Shown: piece after piece, positions 17,067 to 25,256 of the stretch | How positions within the stretch are numbered: the stretch's first letter is position 1 | Layout: each line of letters starts with the position of its first letter | Assembly (NCBI GenBank): GCA_030824515.1 | Contig: JAVBXN010000002.1 | Coordinates: 1-64,000 of the forward strand | DNA length: 64,000 bases | From: Pelobacter sp. | GTDB taxonomy: Bacteria; Desulfobacterota; Desulfuromonadia; Geobacterales; Pseudopelobacteraceae | Reading direction: 5' to 3' | Notes under the pieces: generated by a model | What the model was told of the DNA's origin: nothing | What the model saw: only the letters and a program-made list of their open reading frames with translations | Database searches by the model: none | Program-made: the position numbers and the translations under genes

Positions 17067-17465
17067 TTACTGATAGATCTCCAGAATTCTTCCGTCCGGG
17101 TCCCGCAACCAGGCGATAGCGTCGCTGAGTCCATATCCGGAAAGATCCAGCGGACCCTGCGTGATTTCCGCCTCTCCACCCAGGGCGGCCAGTACGGCTG
17201 CAACATCGTCCACATGGAGGGCCAGGTGGCGAAAACCGGGCTCCGTCGGCCCGGTGGCATCCCCGTTATCCGCTGGAAACCCTTTTGCCTCGAAAAGTTC
17301 AAAGACCACATCACCGGACGAGATGAAGACCAGCCGGTTGTCGCCCAGCAGGATCTCGTTGTCCCGCCTGAACCCGAAAAAATCGGAGTAGAAGCGCTCG
17401 GTGGCCTCGACATCGACGCAGTTGAGCCCGATGTGGCCGAACCTGATGCTGCACGCGGCCGTCAT
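17067..17465 (-). CDS. VOC-superfamily (glyoxalase/dioxygenase fold) protein
   Basis: 132 residues from the ATG at 17465, which overlaps the stop of the DJ-1-like gene by four bases (ATGA), so translation is coupled. The two beta-alpha-beta modules of the VOC fold are visible: FGHIGLNCVDVEATERFYSDFFGF, and FRHLALHVDDVAAVLAAL ending in WLRDPDGRILEIYQ. The His of FGHIGLN, the His of HLALHV and the Glu of ILEIYQ are at metal-ligand positions. The family includes glyoxalase I, fosfomycin-type transferases and dioxygenases; no substrate can be named from sequence. Confidence 0.88.
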   Translation of the reverse strand: MTAACSIRFGHIGLNCVDVEATERFYSDFFGFRRDNEILLGDNRLVFISSGDVVFELFEAKGFPADNGDATGPTEPGFRHLALHVDDVAAVLAALGGEAEITQGPLDLSGYGLSDAIAWLRDPDGRILEIYQ

Positions 17466-18025
17466 GAGAGCAACTCGATGATCCGGCGGGCGAACAGGTG
17501 GCAATGGCCGCCGCTGCGGCCCGTGACAAGGTCATCGTCCACCACCACGTCTTCGTCCACGTACACGGCCCCCATGTTGCGGGCGTCTCCCAGCAGGTTG
17601 TTGTGAACCACCAGTCGCCGTCCCCGGACCAGTTCCGGCGCCGGCGCCGCCAGCCACAGGCCGTGACAGATGATCCCCTTGATGATCGATCTCTCGGCAA
17701 AGGCCCGCTTCAGGAACTCCACCGCCGGCGGGAGCCGGTTGATATCCTCGGTGTAACGCAGGCGGTCGGCCACCATACCGGCCGGGACTATCAGGGCGGA
17801 ATAGCTTCTCAGGGTGTCGTCATCCATCCCCTCGAAAGATTGATTAATCTCGATCTGGGCCTGATATTCATGACCTTTGAAGACAAGGGAACTCTGTCCC
17901 CAGAGCCGGGTCAACAGATGGACTTCGGCCCCCTCTTCGGCAAAACGGAGGCGGTAGTACCAGATTTCCGGTTCATACCAGTCCGTTTCCATCAGAATAG
18001 CGATCTTTTTCCCTTGCAGCTTCAT
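17462..18025 (-). CDS. DJ-1/PfpI-family protein
   Basis: 187 residues with AAGGAG before the ATG at 18025. It has the DJ-1/PfpI fold: KIAILMETDWYEPEIWYYRLRFAEEGAEV at the N-terminus with the acidic residue that sits near the catalytic Cys, SALIVPAG in the middle, and the nucleophile elbow IKGIICHGLWLAAPAPELV with its Cys-His pair. Members act as deglycases, glyoxalases or stress chaperones, and the exact activity is not predictable. It lies 23 bases behind a cupin gene and is translationally coupled to a VOC gene. A related cupin plus DJ-1 pair occurs at 21807-22967. Confidence 0.88.
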   Translation of the reverse strand: MKLQGKKIAILMETDWYEPEIWYYRLRFAEEGAEVHLLTRLWGQSSLVFKGHEYQAQIEINQSFEGMDDDTLRSYSALIVPAGMVADRLRYTEDINRLPPAVEFLKRAFAERSIIKGIICHGLWLAAPAPELVRGRRLVVHNNLLGDARNMGAVYVDEDVVVDDDLVTGRSGGHCHLFARRIIELLS

Positions 18026-18048
18026 CGGAAACTCCTTGAATTTGGCGT

Positions 18049-18378
18049 CTACCCCATCAGCTCCGGCACCGGGCGCTTCGGACTGAAAACGTCTATCGCC
18101 ACCGAATCCTCGATCATGTGGAACTGGTGCGGCACACCGCCGGGAATGAAATAGCAGTCGCCCGCCTTCAGCAGCTCTTTTCTGTCGCCGATGGTGACCT
18201 CGAACGAGCCTTTGAGGATATAGCCGAACTGCTCCTCGGGATGGTCATGCACCGGAGAAACCGTACCGGCCGGGGTTTGCCAGTGCAGGGCATTCATGTT
18301 GGCCGCGCCCTGCAGGTCGGTCAGGCGGATGCCATAGCCGAAGGCGGTCTCTTTCAGTTTGTCGTGAAAAACGAACAT
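18049..18378 (-). CDS. Small single-domain cupin, copy A
   Basis: 109 residues, one cupin barrel, with AAGGAG before the ATG at 18378. Motif 1 is VSPVHDHPEEQFGYILKGSFEV and motif 2 is KAGDCYFIPGGVPHQF, with three His and one Glu/Gln placed as metal ligands. The C-terminus ends VAIDVFSPKRPVPELMG. It is clearly paralogous to the cupin at 22632-22967, sharing the pattern HPxEQFGYxxxG, the GDCYFIP block and AIDVFSP. Both copies precede a DJ-1/PfpI gene, so the pair seems to be a repeated functional unit. Role unknown; such cupins may be metal-dependent isomerases or dioxygenases. Confidence 0.88.
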   Translation of the reverse strand: MFVFHDKLKETAFGYGIRLTDLQGAANMNALHWQTPAGTVSPVHDHPEEQFGYILKGSFEVTIGDRKELLKAGDCYFIPGGVPHQFHMIEDSVAIDVFSPKRPVPELMG

Positions 18379-18403
18379 GCAAAAACTCCTTCCACTCCCG
18401 ACG

Positions 18404-19516
18404 CTACTGGATTTTCACGACACGGAAGCTGAAATCGCAATAATAGGTGTAGGCCCAGTTGGTGTTGGTGTGATAGGTCGTCCAGGGGAAGTTGTTGCTG
18501 TAAACCAGCCATGAGCCGCCGCGTCTCTGGCGGTAGACCCCGGAACCGTCATTGACCGGATTGGTGCGTTTGTCGTAACTGGTGTAGTTCTTGAAATAGG
18601 TGTAGGAGGAGTAATAATCCTGGATCCAGTCGGAAGCATTGCCACCGAAATCATAGAAACCAAGAAGACTCTTGCCCTGTTCATAGCTGCCCACATCCTT
18701 TGTTCCCAGCCCGCTCTTGTAGTTCATATACTGGCTCAACAGGGGATCGGCGTTGTATTGCTGGATGGCTGTAATCATACTGCTTACCCAGGGGAGAGCG
18801 CGGCGGTATGCGCTCATGTTGTCCGCATCGTACCTGGCGGTGTACTCCCATTCGGCCTCGGTCGGCAGACGATAGCCGGGAAAGCCGTAGAATCTTTTCA
18901 CCCCGTTGAAGGTGCAGCTCCAGTCCTGCAGATTGTACAGCTTGTTCAGCCCCTGCCATTCGCTGAGGATGTTGCAGTAGAAGGCGGCGCCATACCAGGA
19001 GACGTACACGACCGGGCGGTTCTCGAATCCCGCCTTAACCACGAACCGGCTGCCCTGGTACTGGATTTCGCACGGTTTGCCCTCATAGTTGGCTTCCAGG
19101 ATCAGCAGGTGCTGTGAATCCCCTTCTTTGTTCTTGACGGATACGTTGTTTACGAAGTCACCGGCCAGATACCCCTTGTACAGGGCATAGTTGAGCATGT
19201 CGCAGTACTGGGCGTTGGTTATCTGGTACTTGCCCATCTGGAAGTCGTTGGTCAAGGTGATCTTATGGATCGGGCCGGCCTGTGCCGGGACATAGTTGGC
19301 GGGCGCGGCTTCTCCGGGATAGGGTGGCAGCCCGGTGTAGTTGTCGTAACCGATCTTGGCACTGCCGGCCGGAACGGTTATCAATTCCGGAACTTTGGTG
19401 ATGCTGCTGCTCCCCACTGCCGGAGTGTCGGGATCGTCCCCGCAGCCCCACAACAGGCAGGCAATGCTGATGACTGCAAGCGATTTTAGCGGTATTTCAA
19501 AGAATTTCAGAAACAT
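18404..19516 (-). CDS. FGE/SUMF1-like (C-type lectin fold) lipoprotein
   Basis: 370 residues from the ATG at 19516 (GGAGG six bases upstream, overlapping the previous gene by 20 bases). The signal peptide ends in lipobox LWGC, so this is a lipoprotein. The rest is a formylglycine-generating-enzyme-type domain: FQMGKYQITNAQYCDML, GAAFYCNILSEWQGLNKLY, GYRLPTEAEWEYTARYDA, FYDFGGNASDWIQDYY, RQRRGGSWLVYSNNF and C-terminal CDFSFRVVK. Genuine FGE activates sulfatases by oxidising a Cys; no sulfatase gene is near and most bacterial homologues have other or unknown roles. It may bind or modify a periplasmic partner. Confidence 0.85.
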   Translation of the reverse strand: MFLKFFEIPLKSLAVISIACLLWGCGDDPDTPAVGSSSITKVPELITVPAGSAKIGYDNYTGLPPYPGEAAPANYVPAQAGPIHKITLTNDFQMGKYQITNAQYCDMLNYALYKGYLAGDFVNNVSVKNKEGDSQHLLILEANYEGKPCEIQYQGSRFVVKAGFENRPVVYVSWYGAAFYCNILSEWQGLNKLYNLQDWSCTFNGVKRFYGFPGYRLPTEAEWEYTARYDADNMSAYRRALPWVSSMITAIQQYNADPLLSQYMNYKSGLGTKDVGSYEQGKSLLGFYDFGGNASDWIQDYYSSYTYFKNYTSYDKRTNPVNDGSGVYRQRRGGSWLVYSNNFPWTTYHTNTNWAYTYYCDFSFRVVKIQ

Positions 19517-20051
19517 GCTGACCTCCGCAGATTTTATTGGCAATCCGGGTGCAGATCGGTATGAAAACGGCAAAGCTGGCGGCGATTATGCTGAGCGGAA
19601 TAATCCTGGGCGACTGGAGAGTCAAAAGCCCCATCCGGCTGGCATTGGTGTAGATCATCATAGCAAACACGATCCCCACGATCACAGGAACCATACTGTT
19701 ACGGGAAAGAAACAGTTTGAAGACAAAGAGGGCAAAGCCGAAATTGAGCCAGAGTGTCAGAATCCATTCCGGACAGAGCGGGTGCGGGATCAGCCAGCGG
19801 GCGTTTTCGCCGGCATGGTAGACCCCGGCCGTTATCAGCGCCGAATCGATCAGAAAGCCGCCGAAGCCGACTATCAACGCCAGTTGGATGCGTTCCTTCC
19901 TGAGAGGTGAAAAGGGGAGGAAAACCAGGAGCGTGGCCGCGAAAAATATCAGACCAAGCCAGGGCATCCCGTTGCGAGCCCCCTGGTAAGTGGCAAACAC
20001 GGTAACGAAAAAGCCGACCGGGCTGTATTTGAGCATGTTGATTGCCGGCAT
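19497..20051 (-). CDS. DUF2878-like integral membrane protein
   Basis: 184 residues from the ATG at 20051 (GGAGGAGGGGAA just upstream). Six or so hydrophobic segments are visible: YSPVGFFVTVFATYQGA, MPWLGLIFFAATLLVFL, LALIVGFGGFLIDSALI, ILTLWLNFGFALFVFKLFL, MVPVIVGIVFAMMIYTNA and IIPLSIIAASFAVFIPICT. The conserved pattern FGGFLIDSAL followed by HPLCPEWILTLWLNF resembles DUF2878 (YfcA-independent inner membrane proteins of unknown role), from memory. It lies between the ThDP enzyme and the FGE-like lipoprotein and overlaps the latter. Function not assigned. Confidence 0.62.
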   Translation of the reverse strand: MPAINMLKYSPVGFFVTVFATYQGARNGMPWLGLIFFAATLLVFLPFSPLRKERIQLALIVGFGGFLIDSALITAGVYHAGENARWLIPHPLCPEWILTLWLNFGFALFVFKLFLSRNSMVPVIVGIVFAMMIYTNASRMGLLTLQSPRIIPLSIIAASFAVFIPICTRIANKICGGQHVSEIL

Positions 20052-20122
20052 TTCCCCTCCTCCGCAGGAATCGGAAAACATGCGGCCCGCTCACTGGAAC
20101 GGGCCGCAAAAATGGAGACGTG

Positions 20123-21778
20123 TCACTCCTGATCGTAGAACTTGAACGGCATCACGCACTGCTCGTCGGTACGTACATCGATCACCGTCGGCATATCCGA
20201 GGCCAGCGCCGCCTTGAAAGCCGGCTCGAATTGTTCCAGCCGGTCGACCCGGAAGCCGTTGGCTCCGCAGAGCTTGGCATACTCGGAGAAGTCGGGGCCG
20301 AGCAGGTGGTTGAAGACCTCCTTGCCGTGGGCCACCAGGTTGAAGAGCTTGATGATGTTGAATTCGCTGTTGTTGTAGATGATCCAGATGATCGGGATGC
20401 GGTTCTGGACAGCGGTCATCAGTTCGAAACCGGCCATCTGGTAGCAACCGTCGCCGCAGCCGACGATCACCCGCCGGCCGGGCGCGGCCATCTGGGCTCC
20501 GATGGAGGCATTGGTGTGCGAGGCCATTGGCCCGAAGCTGCCGGGGTTCTTGAAGGTCTGGCCGCCATTAAGCTGCATGTAGGCCGCCATCCAGATCATA
20601 TGCGCGCCGGCGTCTCCCAGCACGAGAGCGTTGTCAGGCAGGAGCTGTCCCAGCTGCTGCGAAAGCTGTCCGGGATGCACCTTGGCGCCGTCGTAGGCGA
20701 TGGTCTGGAAGCAGTGGCGGTCGATCACCGGACTGGCCTTTTCGGTAACACTGATGCGGGAGGCAAGGGCATCGGTCAACTTCCGCATGGCCGGCCTGGC
20801 ATCGGAGACCATTGAAAAATCGGCCTTGAAAACCTTGCCGATCTCATGGGCATCGAGATTGATGTGCATCAGCACCTTGTTGTCGAAGATGTCTTCCTGG
20901 AAGCGCCAGCTCTGCCACTTGGCAAAGGAGCAACCCACCGCCAGCACCACTTCGGCGTCTTTCAGCGCCTGGCGTGCCCCCATGTCGCCGCAGGTGCCGC
21001 CCATCCCGATGGAAAGCGGATGATTGTCGGCGATGACCCCCTTGGCGTCCATGGTCGTAATGAACGGCAACTGGAACCGTTCCACGAACTCCAGCAGTTC
21101 CGCTCCCGCGCCGCTATGAACGCAACCGTAGCCGAAGTAGGCGATGACGCGCTTCTTGGCGCTGATCGCCTGGTCAAGATATTCGGCAAAGATGCGGACG
21201 TCCTTTTCCTGCGGCAGCACCGGTTTCACATTGACCTGGATGTCCCGGTGATATTTGGTCTCCGTGGCCGCCACATCATAGGGGAGATCGATATGGACCG
21301 GGCCGGGGCGCCCCTCGTAGGCCAGGTTGACGGCTTCTTCGAACAGGTCGCTGGCTTGCTCCGGCCGTTCGATCAGGAAGGTCTTCTTGGTGGTTCCGCT
21401 AAACATGGCCTGGGAATTGGGGGTGCGGTTCTGGCCGGTAACCTCTCCCAGGTCGCCCATGCCCCGCCACTTTCTGGGCGAGTAGGAGGCGATGGACATG
21501 ACCGGAAAGGAGCCGGTGTAGGCCATGCCCAGGCCGGAAAAGAAGTTGTAGGAACCGGGGCCGCCCTGGGCGTTGCAGACCCCCAGCTTTCCGGAGGTCA
21601 TGGCATAGCCGTAGGCCATGAAAGAAGCGGCCTGTTCGTGGCGGGTCATGATGGTCCTGATCTTCTCCGACTCGGCAAAGGCAAACAAAATATCTCCCGA
21701 ACCCTGCCCCGATCCGGTAAAAATGGCGTCAACTCCCAGGGATTCGAGCATCTTGACGATGGACTGAGCTACATTCAT
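20123..21778 (-). CDS. ThDP-dependent enzyme (acetolactate synthase / decarboxylase family)
   Basis: 551 residues from the ATG at 21778 (GGAGGGGAAAAT upstream). It has the three-domain ThDP layout: N-terminal PYR domain with the catalytic Glu in TRHEQAASFMAYGYA, a central domain (KKRVIAYFGYGCVHSGAG, DAEVVLAVGCSFAKW), and a C-terminal PP domain with the metal-binding GCGDGCYQMAGFELMTAVQ and IYNNSEFN. Relatives are acetolactate synthase, benzoylformate and oxalyl-CoA decarboxylase and sulfoacetaldehyde acetyltransferase. Substrate-defining residues cannot be assigned by eye. It is flanked by DJ-1-like and cupin genes, so a catabolic carbonyl substrate is plausible but unproven. No small regulatory ilvN-like subunit is present. 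Confidence 0.9.
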   Translation of the reverse strand: MNVAQSIVKMLESLGVDAIFTGSGQGSGDILFAFAESEKIRTIMTRHEQAASFMAYGYAMTSGKLGVCNAQGGPGSYNFFSGLGMAYTGSFPVMSIASYSPRKWRGMGDLGEVTGQNRTPNSQAMFSGTTKKTFLIERPEQASDLFEEAVNLAYEGRPGPVHIDLPYDVAATETKYHRDIQVNVKPVLPQEKDVRIFAEYLDQAISAKKRVIAYFGYGCVHSGAGAELLEFVERFQLPFITTMDAKGVIADNHPLSIGMGGTCGDMGARQALKDAEVVLAVGCSFAKWQSWRFQEDIFDNKVLMHINLDAHEIGKVFKADFSMVSDARPAMRKLTDALASRISVTEKASPVIDRHCFQTIAYDGAKVHPGQLSQQLGQLLPDNALVLGDAGAHMIWMAAYMQLNGGQTFKNPGSFGPMASHTNASIGAQMAAPGRRVIVGCGDGCYQMAGFELMTAVQNRIPIIWIIYNNSEFNIIKLFNLVAHGKEVFNHLLGPDFSEYAKLCGANGFRVDRLEQFEPAFKAALASDMPTVIDVRTDEQCVMPFKFYDQE

Positions 21779-21806
21779 ATTTTCCCCTCCGCTCCTGAGC
21801 TGACAA

Positions 21807-22568
21807 CTATTTGCTGTTAAGCACTTCAACCAGCTTCCGGCCGTAGGCGATCGACGATTCCACCGAAAGCGCGGTGATGAAGGGCCAGTCGTACACGACA
21901 CAGGGATTCACGCGGTTGGCCTGCTCGTCGGCGATACAGGCGCCGTTCGGAGCGACCGCATCGGTGACCACGTCCTGGAGCGGCAGCAGGAAGCCGGGGG
22001 TGACGACATCGGTGCCCTTGTTGTCAGGAGTTGTGCCGGCCAGGGTATAGCTCAGCTCGAAGTCGAAATCCCAGGCCCTGGGGTGGGCGGTTGATTTCTT
22101 GCCGCTGATGATACTCCTGAAACTGTTGGCCGGATTGCGGGTAAAGGCCAGCGCGCCGACGGAATAGCAGATGGCGCCGATCAGTTTATCGGAGTTGAGG
22201 GCGTCCAGCAGCAGCGTGTGGACCTTGGGGTTATTGGTGATATCAAGGCAGACGCCGGGACCGCCGGTCAGCACAATGGCTTCGTAATCGGCCATTTTGG
22301 CTTCTTCAATCTTGATCGGATTGTTCCATTCGTTGCCGGCCAGGATCTCTTTCACGCGGGTGCAGACCTCGGGAGGGTTGACCTTGTAATGCTGCAGGGG
22401 ATCGTCAAAATCCGGATCGACGCTGAGCGCGAACGGAAGCGGCTTCTTGCCCTGCGGCGTTGCCATCGTGACGTCGAACCCGGCCTTTTTCAGCGCATCC
22501 CACGGCGCCTGAAGTTCTTCCGCCCATGCTCCATAATTGGTTGCCAGCAACAGTACCTTTTTAGCCAT
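21807..22568 (-). CDS. DJ-1/PfpI-family protein, larger copy
   Basis: 253 residues with AAAAGGAG before the ATG at 22568. The DJ-1/PfpI layout is clear: KVLLLATNYGAWAEELQAPWDALKKAGFDVTMATPQG, YEAIVLTGGPGVCLDI, and the nucleophile elbow LIGAICYSVGALAF with its Cys. Length and the GPG-VCLD insert place it closer to the chaperone/glyoxalase III (HchA-like) branch than the 187-residue copy at 17462-18025. It is 28 bases upstream of the ThDP gene and 63 bases downstream of a cupin gene. A role in handling reactive carbonyl compounds is a family-based inference. Confidence 0.88.
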   Translation of the reverse strand: MAKKVLLLATNYGAWAEELQAPWDALKKAGFDVTMATPQGKKPLPFALSVDPDFDDPLQHYKVNPPEVCTRVKEILAGNEWNNPIKIEEAKMADYEAIVLTGGPGVCLDITNNPKVHTLLLDALNSDKLIGAICYSVGALAFTRNPANSFRSIISGKKSTAHPRAWDFDFELSYTLAGTTPDNKGTDVVTPGFLLPLQDVVTDAVAPNGACIADEQANRVNPCVVYDWPFITALSVESSIAYGRKLVEVLNSK

Positions 22569-22631
22569 GACATTCTCCTTTTATTCCGGTTAGGTTACGC
22601 ACATCATGAAACTCGCCATTACGTAATCACA

Positions 22632-22967
22632 CTATTCTTTTTTGTCGCCCGGCAACCCCTCTCGCACCGGGCTGAAGACATCGATCGCCTCGGTCTCTCC
22701 CAGCGCCGTAAAGCCGTGCGGCAGATCGGAGGGGATGAAGTAGCAGTCGCCGGCCTTGAGGGTGGCGCGCTCATCGCCTATGACCATGTCGAAGCCGCCA
22801 CTGATCACATAGCCGAACTGCTCATGGGGGTGCTGGTGCAATGGGACCACGCTCCCGTCCGCCATATTCCAGTGGAGAACGCTCATGTTGCTTCCCGCGC
22901 CGAGTCTTTTGAGCAGCACACCGTTACCCATGTCCTGCAGCGCCAGTTCATCCTGAAAACAAAACAT
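22632..22967 (-). CDS. Small single-domain cupin, copy B
   Basis: 111 residues, with CAGGAGG before the ATG at 22967. One cupin barrel: motif 1 VVPLHQHPHEQFGYVISGGFDMV, motif 2 KAGDCYFIPSDLPHGF, then AIDVFSPVREG. It is a paralogue of the cupin at 18049-18378. It is the first gene of the leftward run that continues through DJ-1, ThDP enzyme, DUF2878, FGE-like, cupin A, DJ-1 and VOC to about 17067. The divergent DUF1499 gene starts 186 bases away, so the promoter of the whole run is likely in 22968-23153. Confidence 0.88.
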   Translation of the reverse strand: MFCFQDELALQDMGNGVLLKRLGAGSNMSVLHWNMADGSVVPLHQHPHEQFGYVISGGFDMVIGDERATLKAGDCYFIPSDLPHGFTALGETEAIDVFSPVREGLPGDKKE

Positions 22968-23153
22968 TTTTCCCTCCTGTTTGTCGATTGTTCAACAAAT
23001 GGGCTGCTATTTATTAAAGTAAATCCAAATATTACCCGAAGATTTCCACATTGCAACCCGGGCCAAATAAATTTGCTCAAAATATGCGTAACAGTTTATG
23101 ATGCCGGGATGAAAAAGCAGAACAGCCCCTTCTTCCACTGGCAGAGGAACAAT

Positions 23154-23603
23154 ATGCGCCTCAACTCTTTCAGCAATTTTGTTACAACGGTGTCTCTTCC
23201 GGTAATGCTAATGGTGATACTGATGACGACAAACATGCGAACCGCCAATGCGGAACCCCTTCCGCCCTGCCCCGCAAAGCCCAATTGTGTTTCCAGCCAG
23301 GCCACGGACAGCCACCACATCGAGCCGCTCAGGATTTCCGGAGAAGCGAAGGCTTCGTTCGGGAAGCTCCGCAACATTCTCACCCAGCGTACCGACACCA
23401 GGCTGATATCGACGGACGACACAACCATCCGGGTGGAGTTCAGGACTTTTCTCGGCTTTGTTGACGACGGCCTGTTTTTGCTGGATGCCGCCAACAACCT
23501 GATCCACGTCCGTTCAGCCGCCCGCAGCGGCTATTGGGACCTGGGCAAGAACCGCGGGCGGATGGAGGAAATACGGCGCGACTTTGCAGGAACCGGCCCA
23601 TGA
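23154..23603 (+). CDS. DUF1499 secreted protein
   Basis: 149 residues. The ATG at 23154 is chosen because GAGGAAC lies just before it; an in-frame ATG at 23109 has no ribosome site. The N-terminus is a signal peptide (SNFVTTVSLPVMLMVILMTT). The DUF1499 pattern follows: PPCPAKPNCVSSQATDSHHIEPL, FRTFLGFVDDGLFLLD, then LIHVRSAARSGYWDLGKNRGRMEEIRRDF. This family is widespread but uncharacterised; the conserved Cys pair and the RSASR-G-D-G-NR block suggest a small-ligand-binding periplasmic protein. Its stop overlaps the start of the radical SAM gene by four bases (ATGA). Confidence 0.88.
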   Translation: MRLNSFSNFVTTVSLPVMLMVILMTTNMRTANAEPLPPCPAKPNCVSSQATDSHHIEPLRISGEAKASFGKLRNILTQRTDTRLISTDDTTIRVEFRTFLGFVDDGLFLLDAANNLIHVRSAARSGYWDLGKNRGRMEEIRRDFAGTGP

Positions 23604-24484
23604 TGCCGCGCTATGTCGAACCGCTGTTCCGCCCCCCCAGCGAGGCCAGAAGCCTGATTTTCCAGATCACGCTGGGATGTTCCCAGAACAGCTGCACCTT
23701 CTGCGGCATGTACAAGGGAAAGAGTTTCCATGTGAGGCAGGCGCCGGAAATCATCGCTGAGATTGCCGGGATTCCGGAAATCTATCGGCCGCGCATCGAC
23801 CGCGTTTTCCTTGCGGACGGAGACGCGCTGGTCTACCCCTTTGAGGGTCTGGTGGAGATACTCGATGCCCTGGCCGACGCATTTCCGCAGCTTGCCAGGG
23901 TGGCCTGCTACGCCTCCCCCGCCAGCCTGACGACAAAAAGCCCGGAGCAACTGGCGCTGCTGCGCGAAAAAAAGCTGCGCATACTCTATTTCGGCCTGGA
24001 ATCGGGAGACGACGAGACGCTCTCCAAGATCAACAAGGGCTACACATCCGACGAGATGGCACAACAGGCGCTGAAGGCGAGAGCGGCCGGCATGAAACTG
24101 TCGGTGACCGCCATTCTGGGGCTGGCCGGACGCCAGCGGAGCCTGGCGCACGCCCGCAGCAGCGCCGAATGGGTCAACCGGGTCAATCCGGAATACTTTT
24201 CGCTGCTGACCCTGTTCAAACGCCACAACGACGGGTTTGTCCGCTCCCTTGAGCAGTGCACCCGGCGCGAACTGATGCTTGAGGCGCGCGAAATGCTGAC
24301 GCATCTGCAGCCACGCTTTACGATCCTGCGCTCCAACCATGTCTCCAATTTCCTGAACCTGGCCGGCAGCTATCCCAAGGACCGGGAACGGCTGATCAGG
24401 GATGTGGATACGGCCATCGAAAGGGGCGGCTTGTACCCCGGTTTTCTGGACCAGGTGCCGGAGTATGAGGAAGAGTATTACTGA
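23600..24484 (+). CDS. Radical SAM protein with C-x4-C-x2-C cluster motif
   Basis: 294 residues from the ATG at 23600, four bases inside the DUF1499 gene (a second ATG follows directly). The iron-sulfur motif is CSQNSCTFCGMYKGKSF: three Cys spaced C-x4-C-x2-C instead of C-x3-C-x2-C, which I recall as normal for this branch (CSxNxCTFC-MYK). Further radical SAM features are FLADGDALVYPFE, RILYFGLESGDDETL and KLSVTAILGL. Reaction unknown; no partner gene for cofactor or RiPP modification is near. The coupling to DUF1499 may be fortuitous. The next gene, lexA, begins 114 bases later with its own promoter. Confidence 0.85.
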   Translation: MMPRYVEPLFRPPSEARSLIFQITLGCSQNSCTFCGMYKGKSFHVRQAPEIIAEIAGIPEIYRPRIDRVFLADGDALVYPFEGLVEILDALADAFPQLARVACYASPASLTTKSPEQLALLREKKLRILYFGLESGDDETLSKINKGYTSDEMAQQALKARAAGMKLSVTAILGLAGRQRSLAHARSSAEWVNRVNPEYFSLLTLFKRHNDGFVRSLEQCTRRELMLEAREMLTHLQPRFTILRSNHVSNFLNLAGSYPKDRERLIRDVDTAIERGGLYPGFLDQVPEYEEEYY

Positions 24485-24539
24485 AAATCCATCGCGAGTC
24501 GCTAAGTCATCCCCACCCTGTGCTTTTCCAAGTATCAGC

Positions 24540-24583
24540 TTGACAATGCCCATGCCCCGGTGATAGTTATTTTATAGTAACTA
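24540..24583 (+). promoter_or_regulatory. lexA promoter with candidate SOS operator
   Basis: A TTGACA box lies at 24540-24545. TAGTTA (24564-24569) and its exact reverse complement TAACTA (24578-24583), eight bases apart, overlap where the -10 box and transcription start are expected and end 15 bases before the lexA start codon. A palindrome at this place is what autorepression by LexA would need. It is neither the E. coli CTGT-N8-ACAG nor the Gram-positive GAAC-N4-GTTC box. Confidence 0.55.
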
Positions 24584-24598
24584 CCATCGAGGCATCAC

Positions 24599-25252
24599 AT
24601 GCACGAACTCACCGAACGCCAGAAATCCGTCTACGACTTCATCACAGCCTACCAGAGTCAGAATGGCTATGCTCCCAGCATGCAGGAGATTGCAGGCCAC
24701 CTGAAGATTGCCGGCAACCTGGGGGTGATCCGCCACCTGACCGCGCTGGAGAAGAAGGGCTACCTGACCCGCACCCCTGGCAACTCCCGCAGCATCAGGC
24801 TGACGGATCCGGTTGCCTCCCATCCGCAAATGGCAGAGCATATGCCGCACGGCGAGGAACGGCTCTCGGTCTTTCTGCCGGTGGTCGGCGCGGTGCGGGC
24901 CGGCCTGCCCCAGCCGCCGCTGGAGGATATCCGCGAGTACTGCTCCATCGACCGCAACGTGGCCCGCTCCGGCGGCACCTTTTTCCTGAAGGTCAAGGGG
25001 GACTCGATGATCGACGCCGCCATACGCGAAGGGGACCTGGCGCTGATCCGCCCCCAGGAGACAGCCCAGCACCGGGACATCGTCGTGGCCCTGGTGGATG
25101 GCGAGGCGACCCTGAAACGTTTCTGCCGCGAAGCCGACCATATCCGCCTGCAGCCGGAAAACCCCGCCTATGAACCGATCATCGTCCGCGAGGGCGAAAG
25201 GGAAATCTCCATCGTCGGCAAGGTCGTCAGCATCTACCGTTCGCTGGAGTGA
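24599..25252 (+). CDS. lexA: LexA repressor / SOS autoprotease
   Basis: 217 residues. The N-terminal winged helix-turn-helix reads LTERQKSVYDFITAYQSQNGYAPSMQEIAGHL. The C-terminal peptidase has the self-cleavage site Ala101-Gly102 (VGAVRAGLPQ), the nucleophile Ser136 in KVKGDSMIDA, and the Lys173 general base in EATLKRF. RecA-DNA filaments trigger cleavage and derepression of SOS genes. The recognition region (HLKIAGNLGVIRHLTALEKKG) differs from the E. coli form, in line with the unusual operator upstream. It heads an operon with a small unknown gene and a Y-family polymerase, so this lexA probably controls damage-induced mutagenesis. Geobacter species can carry more than one lexA. Confidence 0.94.
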   Translation: MHELTERQKSVYDFITAYQSQNGYAPSMQEIAGHLKIAGNLGVIRHLTALEKKGYLTRTPGNSRSIRLTDPVASHPQMAEHMPHGEERLSVFLPVVGAVRAGLPQPPLEDIREYCSIDRNVARSGGTFFLKVKGDSMIDAAIREGDLALIRPQETAQHRDIVVALVDGEATLKRFCREADHIRLQPENPAYEPIIVREGEREISIVGKVVSIYRSLE

Positions 25253-25256
25253 AACC

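Noticed and set aside
18404-19516. Assignment as sulfatase-activating FGE
   Set aside because: Lipoprotein anchor, no sulfatase gene nearby and the active-site Cys pair was not evident; only the fold is supported.
20123-21778. Assignment of the ThDP enzyme as acetolactate synthase (ilvB)
   Set aside because: No ilvN or other branched-chain genes adjoin it and specificity residues cannot be judged by eye; kept as a family-level call.
22218-23153. Upstream extension of the DUF1499 frame by about 310 codons
   Set aside because: It runs antisense to the DJ-1 and cupin genes and joins DUF1499 only because no stop intervenes; the ribosome site at 23154 and the signal peptide mark the real start.
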